DNA of 64,000 nt, from the NCBI GenBank assembly GCA_028097645.1, contig JAOHEU010000002.1, forward strand, positions 3,644 through 67,643, written 5' to 3'. Made by a program: the position numbers and the translations under genes. This stretch comes from Candidatus Pelagibacter sp. (GTDB taxonomy: Bacteria > Pseudomonadota > Alphaproteobacteria > Pelagibacterales > Pelagibacteraceae). Under the pieces are notes generated by a model. That model saw nothing but the letters and a program-made list of their open reading frames with translations, was not told where the DNA came from and searched no databases. This document shows positions 56,833-64,000 of the stretch, piece after piece (within the stretch, counting starts at the first letter, position 1; every line of letters starts with the position of its first letter).

Positions 56833-57333
56833 CTAGTAAAGATCTATAATAAAAAGTTTTATATCTTTCAATATCTCAAATAAGTTAAATAAAAGAATTT
56901 CTAAACCTGGAAAAATATTAATTAATGGTACTTTTAATGTATCAATTAATATTATTAACGCCACAAAAGATATTATTGAGACCACTAAATATGAAAAGAA
57001 TTTACTACTAGTATTCTTTTTTATTTTATTTTTTACTGGTATTTGTTTTCCAGCAATTTTATCTTCAGTTTTATCTTTTTTATTATCTATATCTTTTTGT
57101 GAAGATATATCATTGGGTTCATTAATATTGTCTATGATTTTACTATCAATTTCATTTTCAATTTTTTTATATGCAAAATCATCACTTAAAGATAGTGGCT
57201 CTGTTGTATTGTCTTCTAATTTATAGAACCAAACATGATCACATGAACCACATTTAACATCTCTACCATTATCAGGTATCAAAGAAGTGTTAATTTTAAA
57301 TTGTTTATTGCAATTAGGACAGGTAATAATCAT
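56833..57333 (-). CDS. Zinc-ribbon (MJ0042-type) membrane protein
   Basis: The first ~35 residues are the MJ0042 zinc finger, CPNC and CGSC, seen in many proteobacterial membrane proteins of unknown role. An acidic Asp/Lys-rich linker follows (about 50-105), then one membrane helix (about 115-135) and a short hydrophobic C-terminus. Length 166 aa. In alphaproteobacteria similar genes often lie beside ftsEX; here it leads the nhaA-gpx run instead. The function is unknown. Confidence 0.75.
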   Translation of the reverse strand: MIITCPNCNKQFKINTSLIPDNGRDVKCGSCDHVWFYKLEDNTTEPLSLSDDFAYKKIENEIDSKIIDNINEPNDISSQKDIDNKKDKTEDKIAGKQIPVKNKIKKNTSSKFFSYLVVSIISFVALIILIDTLKVPLINIFPGLEILLFNLFEILKDIKLFIIDLY

Positions 57334-57390
57334 GATTATTTATATATCAGATTTATATCAAATTTCTTTTAATTTTGATCTATTTATACT

Positions 57391-57418
57391 TTGAAATAAT
57401 CTATATCTACTGTATTAG
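57391..57418 (+). promoter_or_regulatory. Candidate promoter of tRNA-Pro
   Basis: TTGAAA (57391-57396) and TATTAG (57413-57418) with a 16-nt spacer would start transcription about 3 nt before the tRNA. The NDUFS4-like gene that follows closely may depend on the same promoter. Confidence 0.35.
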
Positions 57419-57427
57419 TACACGGAT

Positions 57428-57504
<77 letters not shown>

Positions 57505-57510
57505 TCTTTT

Positions 57511-57792
57511 ATGAGTAAAGCAATAATTTATATACCAAATAAAAATCCTATGCAGTCTGGAATGGCTAAAAGCAATAAATGGATTTTAGAATTTATTACC
57601 AAAGACCCAACTAAAAATCCTTTAATGGGATGGGAAAGTTCTTCAGATACACTAACTGAATTAAAACTTGAATTTCCATCAAAAGAGTTAGCAATAAACT
57701 ATGCAAAAAAGAAAAAAATAGATTTTGAATTAATTGAACCAAAAAAAAGAAAGATGGTAAAAAAATCGTACGCTGATAATTTTTTAAAGTAA
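57511..57792 (+). CDS. NDUFS4-like complex I accessory subunit
   Basis: Homologue of the mitochondrial 18-kDa complex I subunit NDUFS4, a 93-aa accessory protein of NADH dehydrogenase found in alphaproteobacteria. The conserved MQSGMAKSNKWILEF and PLMGWESSSDTLTELKLEF segments define the family. It lies 6 nt after tRNA-Pro and 3 nt before the transporter gene, away from any nuo genes in this window, which is usual for it. Confidence 0.88.
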   Translation: MSKAIIYIPNKNPMQSGMAKSNKWILEFITKDPTKNPLMGWESSSDTLTELKLEFPSKELAINYAKKKKIDFELIEPKKRKMVKKSYADNFLK

Positions 57793-57795
57793 TTA

Positions 57796-58788
57796 ATGTT
57801 TAGATTTTTCAAATTAAGAAAATGGTTTATGTGGTCTTGGCTTGGATCTATTATCATTTTGTCTTCATTATGGATCCAGGTTAAAATTGATGTCAAAATC
57901 AATGAATGGTTTGGTGAATTCTACGATATGATTCAAAAAGCTCTTGGTGAGCCTAATGCAATAACTATTGAAGAATATTGGGCGAGCTTATTATCATTTA
58001 TAACATTAGCAGCAATCTATGTAGGTGTAGCAGTTATTGTTAGTTTTTTTACTTCTCATTATTTGTTTAGATGGAGAACAGCAATGGTTGAGTGGTATCA
58101 TAGTGTTTATGATAGAGCTCGTAGAATTGAAGGAGCTTCCCAGAGGGTTCAAGAAGATACAATAAAGTTTTCTAGAATAATGGAGTCTTTAGGTACAAGT
58201 TTAATTGAAGCTTTAATGATATTAGTTGAATTTATGCCAATCTTATTTGGTTTAAGTGTAGGTATTCCAATTTTCTTTTTTGGTGATTGGGATTATGGTT
58301 TAATTGTAGGTGCTTTAATCTGGTCTGTTGGAGGAACTATATTTTTAATTTTTTTAGGATTAATTTTAAGACTAGTTGGTGTTGAATATGATCTTCAAAA
58401 AAAAGAGGCAGCTTATAGAAAAATATTAGTGGTCGCTGAAGATGATGGAACGGTCAGACCAAAATCTATCGAAGAGCTTTTTAATGGTGTTAGAGAAATA
58501 CATTTTCTAAGTTATATTCGATATTTATATTTTAATGTAGGTAGAATTGCTTATTTGCAAGCAAATGTGCTTTCAGCGTATGTTTTTTTAGCACCTGCTA
58601 TAGTCGCTGGTGCTGTTACACTTGGTGTAATGCAACAAATTATTAGGGCTTTCGGAAGAGTTGAGGGTTCAATGCAATACATTCTTAAAGCATGGCCCAC
58701 GATTATTGAATTAGCTAGTGTTTATAAACGATTAAGAGAATTTGAATCTAAAATAAATGAAGATAAATTTGTTGATGAAAAAATTTAA
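57796..58788 (+). CDS. SbmA/BacA-like membrane transporter
   Basis: Inner-membrane protein of 330 aa with several long hydrophobic helices and no ATPase domain. The segments VKINEWFGEFYDMIQKAL, HYLFRWRTAMVEWYHSVY and EGASQRVQEDTIKFSRIMESLG are characteristic of SbmA/BacA, a proton-driven exporter-like family that takes up antimicrobial peptides and modified peptides. It is shorter than E. coli SbmA (~400 aa). It abuts the NDUFS4-like gene and overlaps glpX by one base. Confidence 0.88.
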   Translation: MFRFFKLRKWFMWSWLGSIIILSSLWIQVKIDVKINEWFGEFYDMIQKALGEPNAITIEEYWASLLSFITLAAIYVGVAVIVSFFTSHYLFRWRTAMVEWYHSVYDRARRIEGASQRVQEDTIKFSRIMESLGTSLIEALMILVEFMPILFGLSVGIPIFFFGDWDYGLIVGALIWSVGGTIFLIFLGLILRLVGVEYDLQKKEAAYRKILVVAEDDGTVRPKSIEELFNGVREIHFLSYIRYLYFNVGRIAYLQANVLSAYVFLAPAIVAGAVTLGVMQQIIRAFGRVEGSMQYILKAWPTIIELASVYKRLREFESKINEDKFVDEKI

Positions 58789-59735
58789 TGGCAATTGATA
58801 AAAAATTTATCGACAAATTTAATTACGTTACATCAAAAGCGGCTCTAGCCGCCTCATATTTAGTAGGTAAAAAAGATAAAATTGCTGCTGATCAAGCTGC
58901 CGTTGACTCTATGAGATCAGAACTCAATAAGATTGATATGAATGGACAAGTAGTAATAGGTGAGGGAGTTCTAGATGAAGCTCCGTTACTTTATACTGGA
59001 GAATTTTTAGGCACAAAAAAAGGTCCAGACTTTGATATTGCAGTAGATCCAGTGGAGGGAACAAATTTTGTGGCAAATAATTTACCTGGAGGTATTGCAG
59101 TTTTAGCAATAGGAGAAAAAGGCAATCTATTTAATGCACCAGAGACTTATATGAATAAGATAGCTACTGGAAAAATTGATAAAGGATTAATAGATTTAGA
59201 CTATCCTTTAGAAAAAAATATCAAAAATTTATCAGAATTTAAAAATAAAGATGTTTCTTCTTTAACGGTTTGTGTTTTAGATAGACCTAGACATAAAAAA
59301 ATTATTGATAAACTTAAAGATCTAGATGTAAATATTAAACTTATCAAAGACGGTGATGTCCTTGGAGCATTATATGTTTCTGATCTAAAGTATAATGTTG
59401 ATATGTTTTTGGGTATTGGCGGTGGTCCTGAAGGAGTTTTGGCAGCATGCGCACTAGATACTTATAACTGTCATTTTCAAGGAAGATTTATTTTTGATAG
59501 TGAAAAAGATATAATTGAGGCTAAATCAATGGGTATAACTGATTTAAATAAAAAATATGAATTAAATGAAATTGTAAAAGGGGATTCTCTTTTTTGTGCA
59601 TCAGGAATAACCAACAATGAAGTTTTAAATGGTATTATTATTGAAGGAGATAAATTCATTAGTGAAACTCTAGTTACACATAAAAATACTAATTTTAAAG
59701 AAATTGTTAAAAGTATCAATTCAATTAATGAATGA
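58788..59735 (+). CDS. glpX: Class II fructose-1,6-bisphosphatase
   Basis: Gluconeogenic phosphatase. Metal and substrate motifs visible are VVIGEGVLDEAPLL, DPVEGTNFVANNLPGG and GIGGGPEGVLAACAL. Length 315 aa is normal for GlpX. It is the upstream partner of recJ with a 4-nt overlap, as in other alphaproteobacteria, where homoserine dehydrogenase usually precedes them; here the SbmA-like gene takes that place. Confidence 0.94.
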   Translation: MAIDKKFIDKFNYVTSKAALAASYLVGKKDKIAADQAAVDSMRSELNKIDMNGQVVIGEGVLDEAPLLYTGEFLGTKKGPDFDIAVDPVEGTNFVANNLPGGIAVLAIGEKGNLFNAPETYMNKIATGKIDKGLIDLDYPLEKNIKNLSEFKNKDVSSLTVCVLDRPRHKKIIDKLKDLDVNIKLIKDGDVLGALYVSDLKYNVDMFLGIGGGPEGVLAACALDTYNCHFQGRFIFDSEKDIIEAKSMGITDLNKKYELNEIVKGDSLFCASGITNNEVLNGIIIEGDKFISETLVTHKNTNFKEIVKSINSINE

Positions 59736-61426
59736 TTTCCGTTTCTGGTAAAATTTGGACAGAACAAAAAGTTAATAAAAATTTAATAGAAAAATTTAAA
59801 CAAGAATATGGTCTAGGATATGTTCTATCTAAGTTAACTATTTCACGAAACTATGACTTATCAGAGATACATGGAATTAATAATAAACAAAAATTAAAAA
59901 ATATATTTAAGCATGATACAGATTTCCAAAAAGCTTCCTTGATACTTTTAAATGCTATTAATAATAATGAAAATATCTGCATTTTAGGCGATTATGATGT
60001 TGATGGTGCTTGCTCTACATCATTGTTAGTTCGATATTTTAACCATATTAATCAAAAACATTTTTTTCATATTCCTGACAGAATAGAAGATGGTTATGGT
60101 GCTAGTAAAAAACTTTTTCAAAAATTAATTTTAAAAAAACCTAAATTAATAATAATGGTTGATTGTGGTTCTACTTCAAATGAGGCAATTGATTATTTAA
60201 ATAAACATCAAATTAAATCAATAATAATCGATCATCATGAGATAAATAAACCATATCCAAAATCAAATGTAATTATTAATCCTAAAAAAGCATCTATTAA
60301 AAAAGAAAACTCACTTTTATGTGCTACAGCTCTAACATATTTTTTTATAGAAACTATTATTCAAAAAACTAAATCAAACTTCAAAATATCTAACTTTTTA
60401 ATTTATGTATTACTTGCAACAGTATGTGATGTGATGCCTCTAAGAAAAATTAATAGAATAATTGCACATAATACAATTGATAATTTTAATATCAAAAATT
60501 ATGTAGCTTTAAATTATATATTTGAACAATATAATTTAAAAAAAAAATTAACTATTGATGATTTAGGATTTTTAATTGGGCCAATTATTAATGCTGGTGG
60601 TAGGCTTAATAATTCTAATTATGGTGTAGAATTATTATCCACAGACAATTTTGAAATTATTAAAGATAGAGCTAAAAAATTAATCGACCTTAACAATAAA
60701 AGAAAAATAATAGAGCAGAATATATTAGATAAAATAGATTTTGAAAAAATTAAAAATGAAAATAAACATGTTATAATTTATTATGAAAATAATTTAAACG
60801 AAGGTGTTATTGGTATTATTGCTTCAAGATTAAAAGATTATTTTAACAAACCCTCAATAGTTATTACAAAGTCTGATGATAAACTCAAAGCTTCAGCCAG
60901 ATCTACTTCATCTTATAATATCGGAAATTTAATAAAATCTTTAATTGATAATAATATCATCTTAAGTGGAGGAGGTCATAATATGGCTGCTGGTTTCAAT
61001 ATGAAAAAAGCCAATATAAAACTTTTAGATAATTTTATTCAAAATGATTTTATGAAAAAGAATTCTAATCAAGAAAGTTTAAATAAATATGACTTTCAGT
61101 TATCTTCTTCAGCAATCAAAAATAAATTAATTAACGATATTAATAAGTTAAAACCATTTGGAAATAATAATTTTTTACCAACTTTTTTAATAAATAACCT
61201 AAAAGTTATTAAATATAATGTTATAAAAAATAAGCACTTATCTGTTATTTTAAAACCAGATTCAGGTGTTTCAATCAAGGGTATTTGTTTTAATTGTTTG
61301 AACACAAACTTAGGTCATTATTTATTATCTTGTAAAAAAAAGATTAATATTATTGCTCAAATTAACGAAAACATTTGGAATAATAAAAAATCAATTCAAT
61401 TAAATATCAAAGATCTAATTCTTTAA
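59732..61426 (+). CDS. recJ: Single-stranded-DNA exonuclease RecJ
   Basis: 5'-3' exonuclease for mismatch and recombinational repair. DHH-family motifs: GDYDVDG at 86-92, VDCGSTSNE, DHH at 167-169 and GPIINAGGRLNN. The DHHA1 motif SGGGHNMAAGF follows, and a C-terminal OB-like domain. Length 564 aa is normal. The C-terminal third is notably rich in Asn and Lys, reflecting higher A+T. Confidence 0.95.
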   Translation: MISVSGKIWTEQKVNKNLIEKFKQEYGLGYVLSKLTISRNYDLSEIHGINNKQKLKNIFKHDTDFQKASLILLNAINNNENICILGDYDVDGACSTSLLVRYFNHINQKHFFHIPDRIEDGYGASKKLFQKLILKKPKLIIMVDCGSTSNEAIDYLNKHQIKSIIIDHHEINKPYPKSNVIINPKKASIKKENSLLCATALTYFFIETIIQKTKSNFKISNFLIYVLLATVCDVMPLRKINRIIAHNTIDNFNIKNYVALNYIFEQYNLKKKLTIDDLGFLIGPIINAGGRLNNSNYGVELLSTDNFEIIKDRAKKLIDLNNKRKIIEQNILDKIDFEKIKNENKHVIIYYENNLNEGVIGIIASRLKDYFNKPSIVITKSDDKLKASARSTSSYNIGNLIKSLIDNNIILSGGGHNMAAGFNMKKANIKLLDNFIQNDFMKKNSNQESLNKYDFQLSSSAIKNKLINDINKLKPFGNNNFLPTFLINNLKVIKYNVIKNKHLSVILKPDSGVSIKGICFNCLNTNLGHYLLSCKKKINIIAQINENIWNNKKSIQLNIKDLIL

Positions 61427-61437
61427 CTTATTAAGTC

Positions 61438-61466
61438 TTGAATTATATGCGCTTTTAAAATAAAAG
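61438..61466 (+). promoter_or_regulatory. Candidate promoter of tRNA-Glu
   Basis: TTGAAT (61438-61443) and TAAAAG (61461-61466) are separated by 17 nt and would begin transcription near 61473, just before the tRNA. Confidence 0.4.
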
Positions 61467-61476
61467 ACCTTTCAAC

Positions 61477-61551
61477 GGTCCCTTCGTCTATCGGTTAGGA
61501 CAGCTGGTTTTCATCCTGCAAAGGGGGGTTCGATTCCCCCAGGGACCGCCA
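61477..61551 (+). tRNA. tRNA-Glu (TTC)
   Basis: Complete 75-nt cloverleaf: acceptor GGTCCCT/AGGGACC, D-arm CGTCTATCGGTTAGGACA, anticodon loop TTTTCAT (TTC, Glu), T-arm GGGGGTTCGATTCCCCC, G73 and an encoded CCA. It marks the change from core genes to likely polysaccharide genes. Confidence 0.97.
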
Positions 61552-61554
61552 AAA

Positions 61555-61815
61555 ATGAGTTATTTCGTATATATTCTAATTAATATTAACGGTAAATCTA
61601 ATCCAACATATGTAGGTTATACAAATAATCTTCTACAAAGACTAAAACTACACAACACCTCAAAGGGTGCTAAATTTACAAGGGGTAGAAAATGGAAGAT
61701 TATCTATAAAAAAAGATATAAAAATAAAATTATTGCAATGCAAAACGAATATAAGTTAAAAAAAAATTTTAAAAAAAGAGCTCTAATTAAATCAAAGTTT
61801 TTAGAGAAGATTTAA
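61555..61815 (+). CDS. GIY-YIG domain nuclease-like protein (YhbQ type)
   Basis: Small 86-aa GIY-YIG domain with the variant YFVYILI...PTYVGYTNNLLQRLKLHN, KGAKFTRGRKWKIIYKK and the catalytic Glu in MQNEYKLKK. The conserved Tyr, Arg, and Glu of the fold are present. Stand-alone proteins like this are widespread in bacteria, with poorly known DNA-repair-like roles. It starts 3 nt after tRNA-Glu and ends 4 nt before the glycosyltransferase gene. Confidence 0.85.
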   Translation: MSYFVYILININGKSNPTYVGYTNNLLQRLKLHNTSKGAKFTRGRKWKIIYKKRYKNKIIAMQNEYKLKKNFKKRALIKSKFLEKI

Positions 61816-61819
61816 TAGT

Positions 61820-63928
61820 ATGAATATAGCTGTACTACTTCCCTATAAAGAAAATTTTTCTAAAAATAAAGCTGGTGCTGTCTCTATATTTGTCAATGAT
61901 ACAAATAAATTAAGTATATTTAAAAATAAGATTACAGTATATGGCTCTACTAGTAGTAAAATACGTCTAAAAAATTATACGAATATTAATTTAAAAAAAA
62001 AAATTTTTTTTAGTACAAGTAATCAATATTTAAAAAATTTTACAAAATTTATACATAACAAAAAAATTGATATTTTGGAGGTACATAATAGACCTCAATA
62101 TATTAATTTTTTAGATAAAATATCTAATTTTAAAAAAATTCTTTACTTCCATAATGACCCTTTGCAAATGCAGGGATCGATTACTATTGCAGAGAGAATT
62201 AATTTGTTAAATAAAACTGATATAATTGTATTTAATAGTAATTGGTCTAAATCTAGATTCTTAATAGATTTACCAAATTCAATAAATTTAGAAAAAATTA
62301 GAATTGTTCATCAATCTACATCAAAAACTAATGTAAATTTTAAAAAAAAAAAGAAATTAATTTCTTTTGTTGGTAAATTAAATTCTTCAAAAGGGTATGA
62401 TATATTTGGAAAAAGTATAATTAAAATTCTAGACAAATATAAAAATTGGAAAGCAATAGTTATAGGCGATGAACCAAGACAAAAATTTTTTTTTGAGCAT
62501 AAAAACTTATTTCATTTGGGTTATAGAGACAATTCTTTTATTTTAAACAAACTTAAATTCGTTAGCATAGCTGCTGTTCCATCAAAATGGGAAGAGCCTT
62601 TTGGTAGATCAAGTTTAGAAGCTGCAAGTAGAGGCTGTGCATTAATTATATCAAATAATGGAGGACTTAATGAAACAACTAATCATGCATTAATCCTAAA
62701 AAAAATCACTGTTGATAATCTTTATAATAAAATAGAATTTTTGATTAAAAATGAAAAAAAACGTAAAAAACTCCAAGTGAGTGCCTTTAAAAATTTTAAA
62801 CTTACAAATGAAATTTCAGCCAAAAAAATTGATAAAATTAGAAATGATTTATTCATAAATAGAGTTAATTTGAATTTAAATCAAATTAGAAATTTAAAAA
62901 TTCTACATATTACTAATTTTAACGAAAGGTTTGATGGTAGATTGCACTATAATACAGGAAAAAGAATAAATAATGGATTTGTTCGTTTAGGTCATAATGT
63001 TTTTAATATCAGTGATAGAGATATAATTTCTAATTATAGAGGAGTTATGGATCCAAAAGGTAAAAGAACACTTAATAACAAAATCATAACTTCTTTTAAA
63101 AATTTTAATCCTGATATAGTTGTCATGGGGCACGCCGATAGTATTAATATAGAAACCCTTGAATTCTTAAAAAACCAAAATAAAGATTTAAAAATTACAC
63201 AGTGGTTTCTAGATCCAATCTCTAGAAATGGACCTGATTATATTAATAATAAAAAAAGAATTATTAAATTTGCAAAGTTATGTAATACAAACTTTATAAC
63301 TACAGATCCAAATTCAATAGATTTTCATATAGATAATTCATTTTTTATTCCAAACCCTGCAGATATATCATTTGAAACTTTGAATAATTATAAACACAAT
63401 TGTGATATCGATGTTTTTTTTGCAATGAGCCATGGTGTACACAGAGGAATTTTAAAAAAAGGAAAATCTGATGATCGTGAAAAAATATTAAAAAAATTAA
63501 TAAATAAAAATAAAAATATAAAGTTTGATTTTTATGGTTTAGAAAATAAACAGCCAATATGGGGTGATGAGTTTAAAAAAAAATTATCTTTATCTAAAAT
63601 GGGACTAAACTTAAGTAGGGGTGAACCAGTAAAATATTATAGTAGTGATAGACTTGCTCAATTAATGGGTAATGGATTGTTAACTCTTATTGATGAAAAA
63701 ACTTCATATTCAGATTTTTTTACAAACAAAGAATTAGTTACATATAAAAATTATACAGATTTAGTTGAAAAAATTAATAAATATAAAAGAAATGACAAAG
63801 AACGTAAATTAATTGCATATAATGGAAAAAAAAAATATTTAAAATATTTTAATTCATCCGTAGTTGCTAAATATATAATAAATAAAACACTTCAAATAAA
63901 TAACAAAGACAAATTTTTATGGGATTAG
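61820..63928 (+). CDS. Fused glycosyltransferase: GT4-type half plus CgeB-type half
   Basis: Two glycosyltransferase modules in one 702-aa protein. Residues 1 to about 345 are a GT4 (GT-B) domain with VGKLNSSKGYDIF and the E-x7-E motif in WEEPFGRSSLEAASRGC. Residues about 355-702 resemble the CgeB/GT1 type, with ITNFNERFDGRLHYNTGKRI, WFLDPISR and SSDRLAQLMGNGLLTL near the end. It probably builds cell-surface polysaccharide or glycoprotein. It is extremely A+T-rich with many Asn/Lys/Ile codons. Acceptor and donor sugars are unknown. Confidence 0.82.
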   Translation: MNIAVLLPYKENFSKNKAGAVSIFVNDTNKLSIFKNKITVYGSTSSKIRLKNYTNINLKKKIFFSTSNQYLKNFTKFIHNKKIDILEVHNRPQYINFLDKISNFKKILYFHNDPLQMQGSITIAERINLLNKTDIIVFNSNWSKSRFLIDLPNSINLEKIRIVHQSTSKTNVNFKKKKKLISFVGKLNSSKGYDIFGKSIIKILDKYKNWKAIVIGDEPRQKFFFEHKNLFHLGYRDNSFILNKLKFVSIAAVPSKWEEPFGRSSLEAASRGCALIISNNGGLNETTNHALILKKITVDNLYNKIEFLIKNEKKRKKLQVSAFKNFKLTNEISAKKIDKIRNDLFINRVNLNLNQIRNLKILHITNFNERFDGRLHYNTGKRINNGFVRLGHNVFNISDRDIISNYRGVMDPKGKRTLNNKIITSFKNFNPDIVVMGHADSINIETLEFLKNQNKDLKITQWFLDPISRNGPDYINNKKRIIKFAKLCNTNFITTDPNSIDFHIDNSFFIPNPADISFETLNNYKHNCDIDVFFAMSHGVHRGILKKGKSDDREKILKKLINKNKNIKFDFYGLENKQPIWGDEFKKKLSLSKMGLNLSRGEPVKYYSSDRLAQLMGNGLLTLIDEKTSYSDFFTNKELVTYKNYTDLVEKINKYKRNDKERKLIAYNGKKKYLKYFNSSVVAKYIINKTLQINNKDKFLWD

Positions 63929-63939
63929 ATTTTTATTAA

Positions 63940-64000
63940 ATGAATATTCTTATTTATGTTCATACTAAACAAAATATAAACAAAAAAATTAATTTAGGTG
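63940..64000 (+). CDS. Start of a further gene, probably another glycosyltransferase
   Basis: An open frame begins with ATG at 63940, 11 nt after the preceding stop, and runs off the window (MNILIYVHTKQNINKKIN). A start of MxILIYVH is common in GT-B glycosyltransferases, and the neighbour is one, but 20 residues do not prove it. Confidence 0.45.
   Translation, partial: MNILIYVHTKQNINKKINLG

Overview
The window looks like a piece of a free-living SAR11 (Pelagibacterales, 'Candidatus Pelagibacter'-type) alphaproteobacterial chromosome. The evidence is a very A+T-rich sequence (roughly 70% by eye), extreme gene packing (many 1-17 nt overlaps, no gene-free stretch above 300 bases), small proteins rich in Lys/Asn/Ile, and typical alphaproteobacterial gene orders: argS-nagZ-scpAB-tatABC-serS, yajC-secDF, ssb-gyrA-coaD-ppiA-tgt, mltB-rlpA-dac-tmk-holB-metG-tatD, and glpX-recJ. 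It also carries two genes related to mitochondrial assembly or accessory factors: an NDUFS4-like complex I subunit and sdhE. I see no rRNA, insertion sequence, prophage or CRISPR array.

Layout. 1-956: end of a polar amino-acid ABC transporter (permease tail and ATPase). 1145-1800: an XRE-type regulator and tRNA-Asn/tRNA-Cys on the minus strand. 1924-8632: a tightly coupled chain valS-ilvD-mannose-1-P guanylyltransferase-phoR. 8652-14683: the phosphate system pstS-pstC-pstA-pstB-phoU-phoB, with PhoB-box-like repeats in front of both pstS and pstC and a terminator between those genes. 14692-18773: a PhyH-type oxygenase, then the zinc system znuA divergent from znuC-znuB-zur, with two candidate Zur operators between them. 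18774-20857: a DpkA-like dehydrogenase, xthA and erpA. 20908-31689: a long plus-strand run (dgt, argS, a small membrane protein, nagZ, scpA, scpB, tatABC, serS, yajC, secD, secF) combining translation, cell-wall recycling, chromosome organisation and protein export. 31718-42499: acetoacetyl-CoA synthetase, a PuuD-like membrane protein, uvrA, ssb, gyrA, coaD, a cyclophilin and tgt. 42584-46660: tRNA-Lys, a Tat-type M48 protease lipoprotein, a DUF502 protein, recG, sdhE and tRNA-Ser. 46746-55107: rarD and the mltB-rlpA-dac-tmk-holB-metG-tatD-MBL run. 55102-61426: glutathione peroxidase, nhaA, a zinc-ribbon membrane protein, tRNA-Pro, the NDUFS4-like gene, an SbmA/BacA-like transporter, glpX and recJ. 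61477-64000: tRNA-Glu, a GIY-YIG protein, a fused double glycosyltransferase and the start of another gene, possibly the edge of a surface-polysaccharide island.

The window reads as core genome with two nutrient-stress modules, phosphate and zinc. I found no clear-cut undescribed multi-gene system. The best leads are a tRNA-guanine transglycosylase lacking two of its three structural zinc cysteines in a genome with a Zur-controlled zinc importer; two Pho promoters sharing the same internal geometry, one apparently giving a nearly leaderless pstC mRNA; a GyrA with Gln at the quinolone-determining Ser83 position; a small membrane protein in the usual place of a SPOR-domain protein; and the polysaccharide-island edge next to tRNA-Glu.
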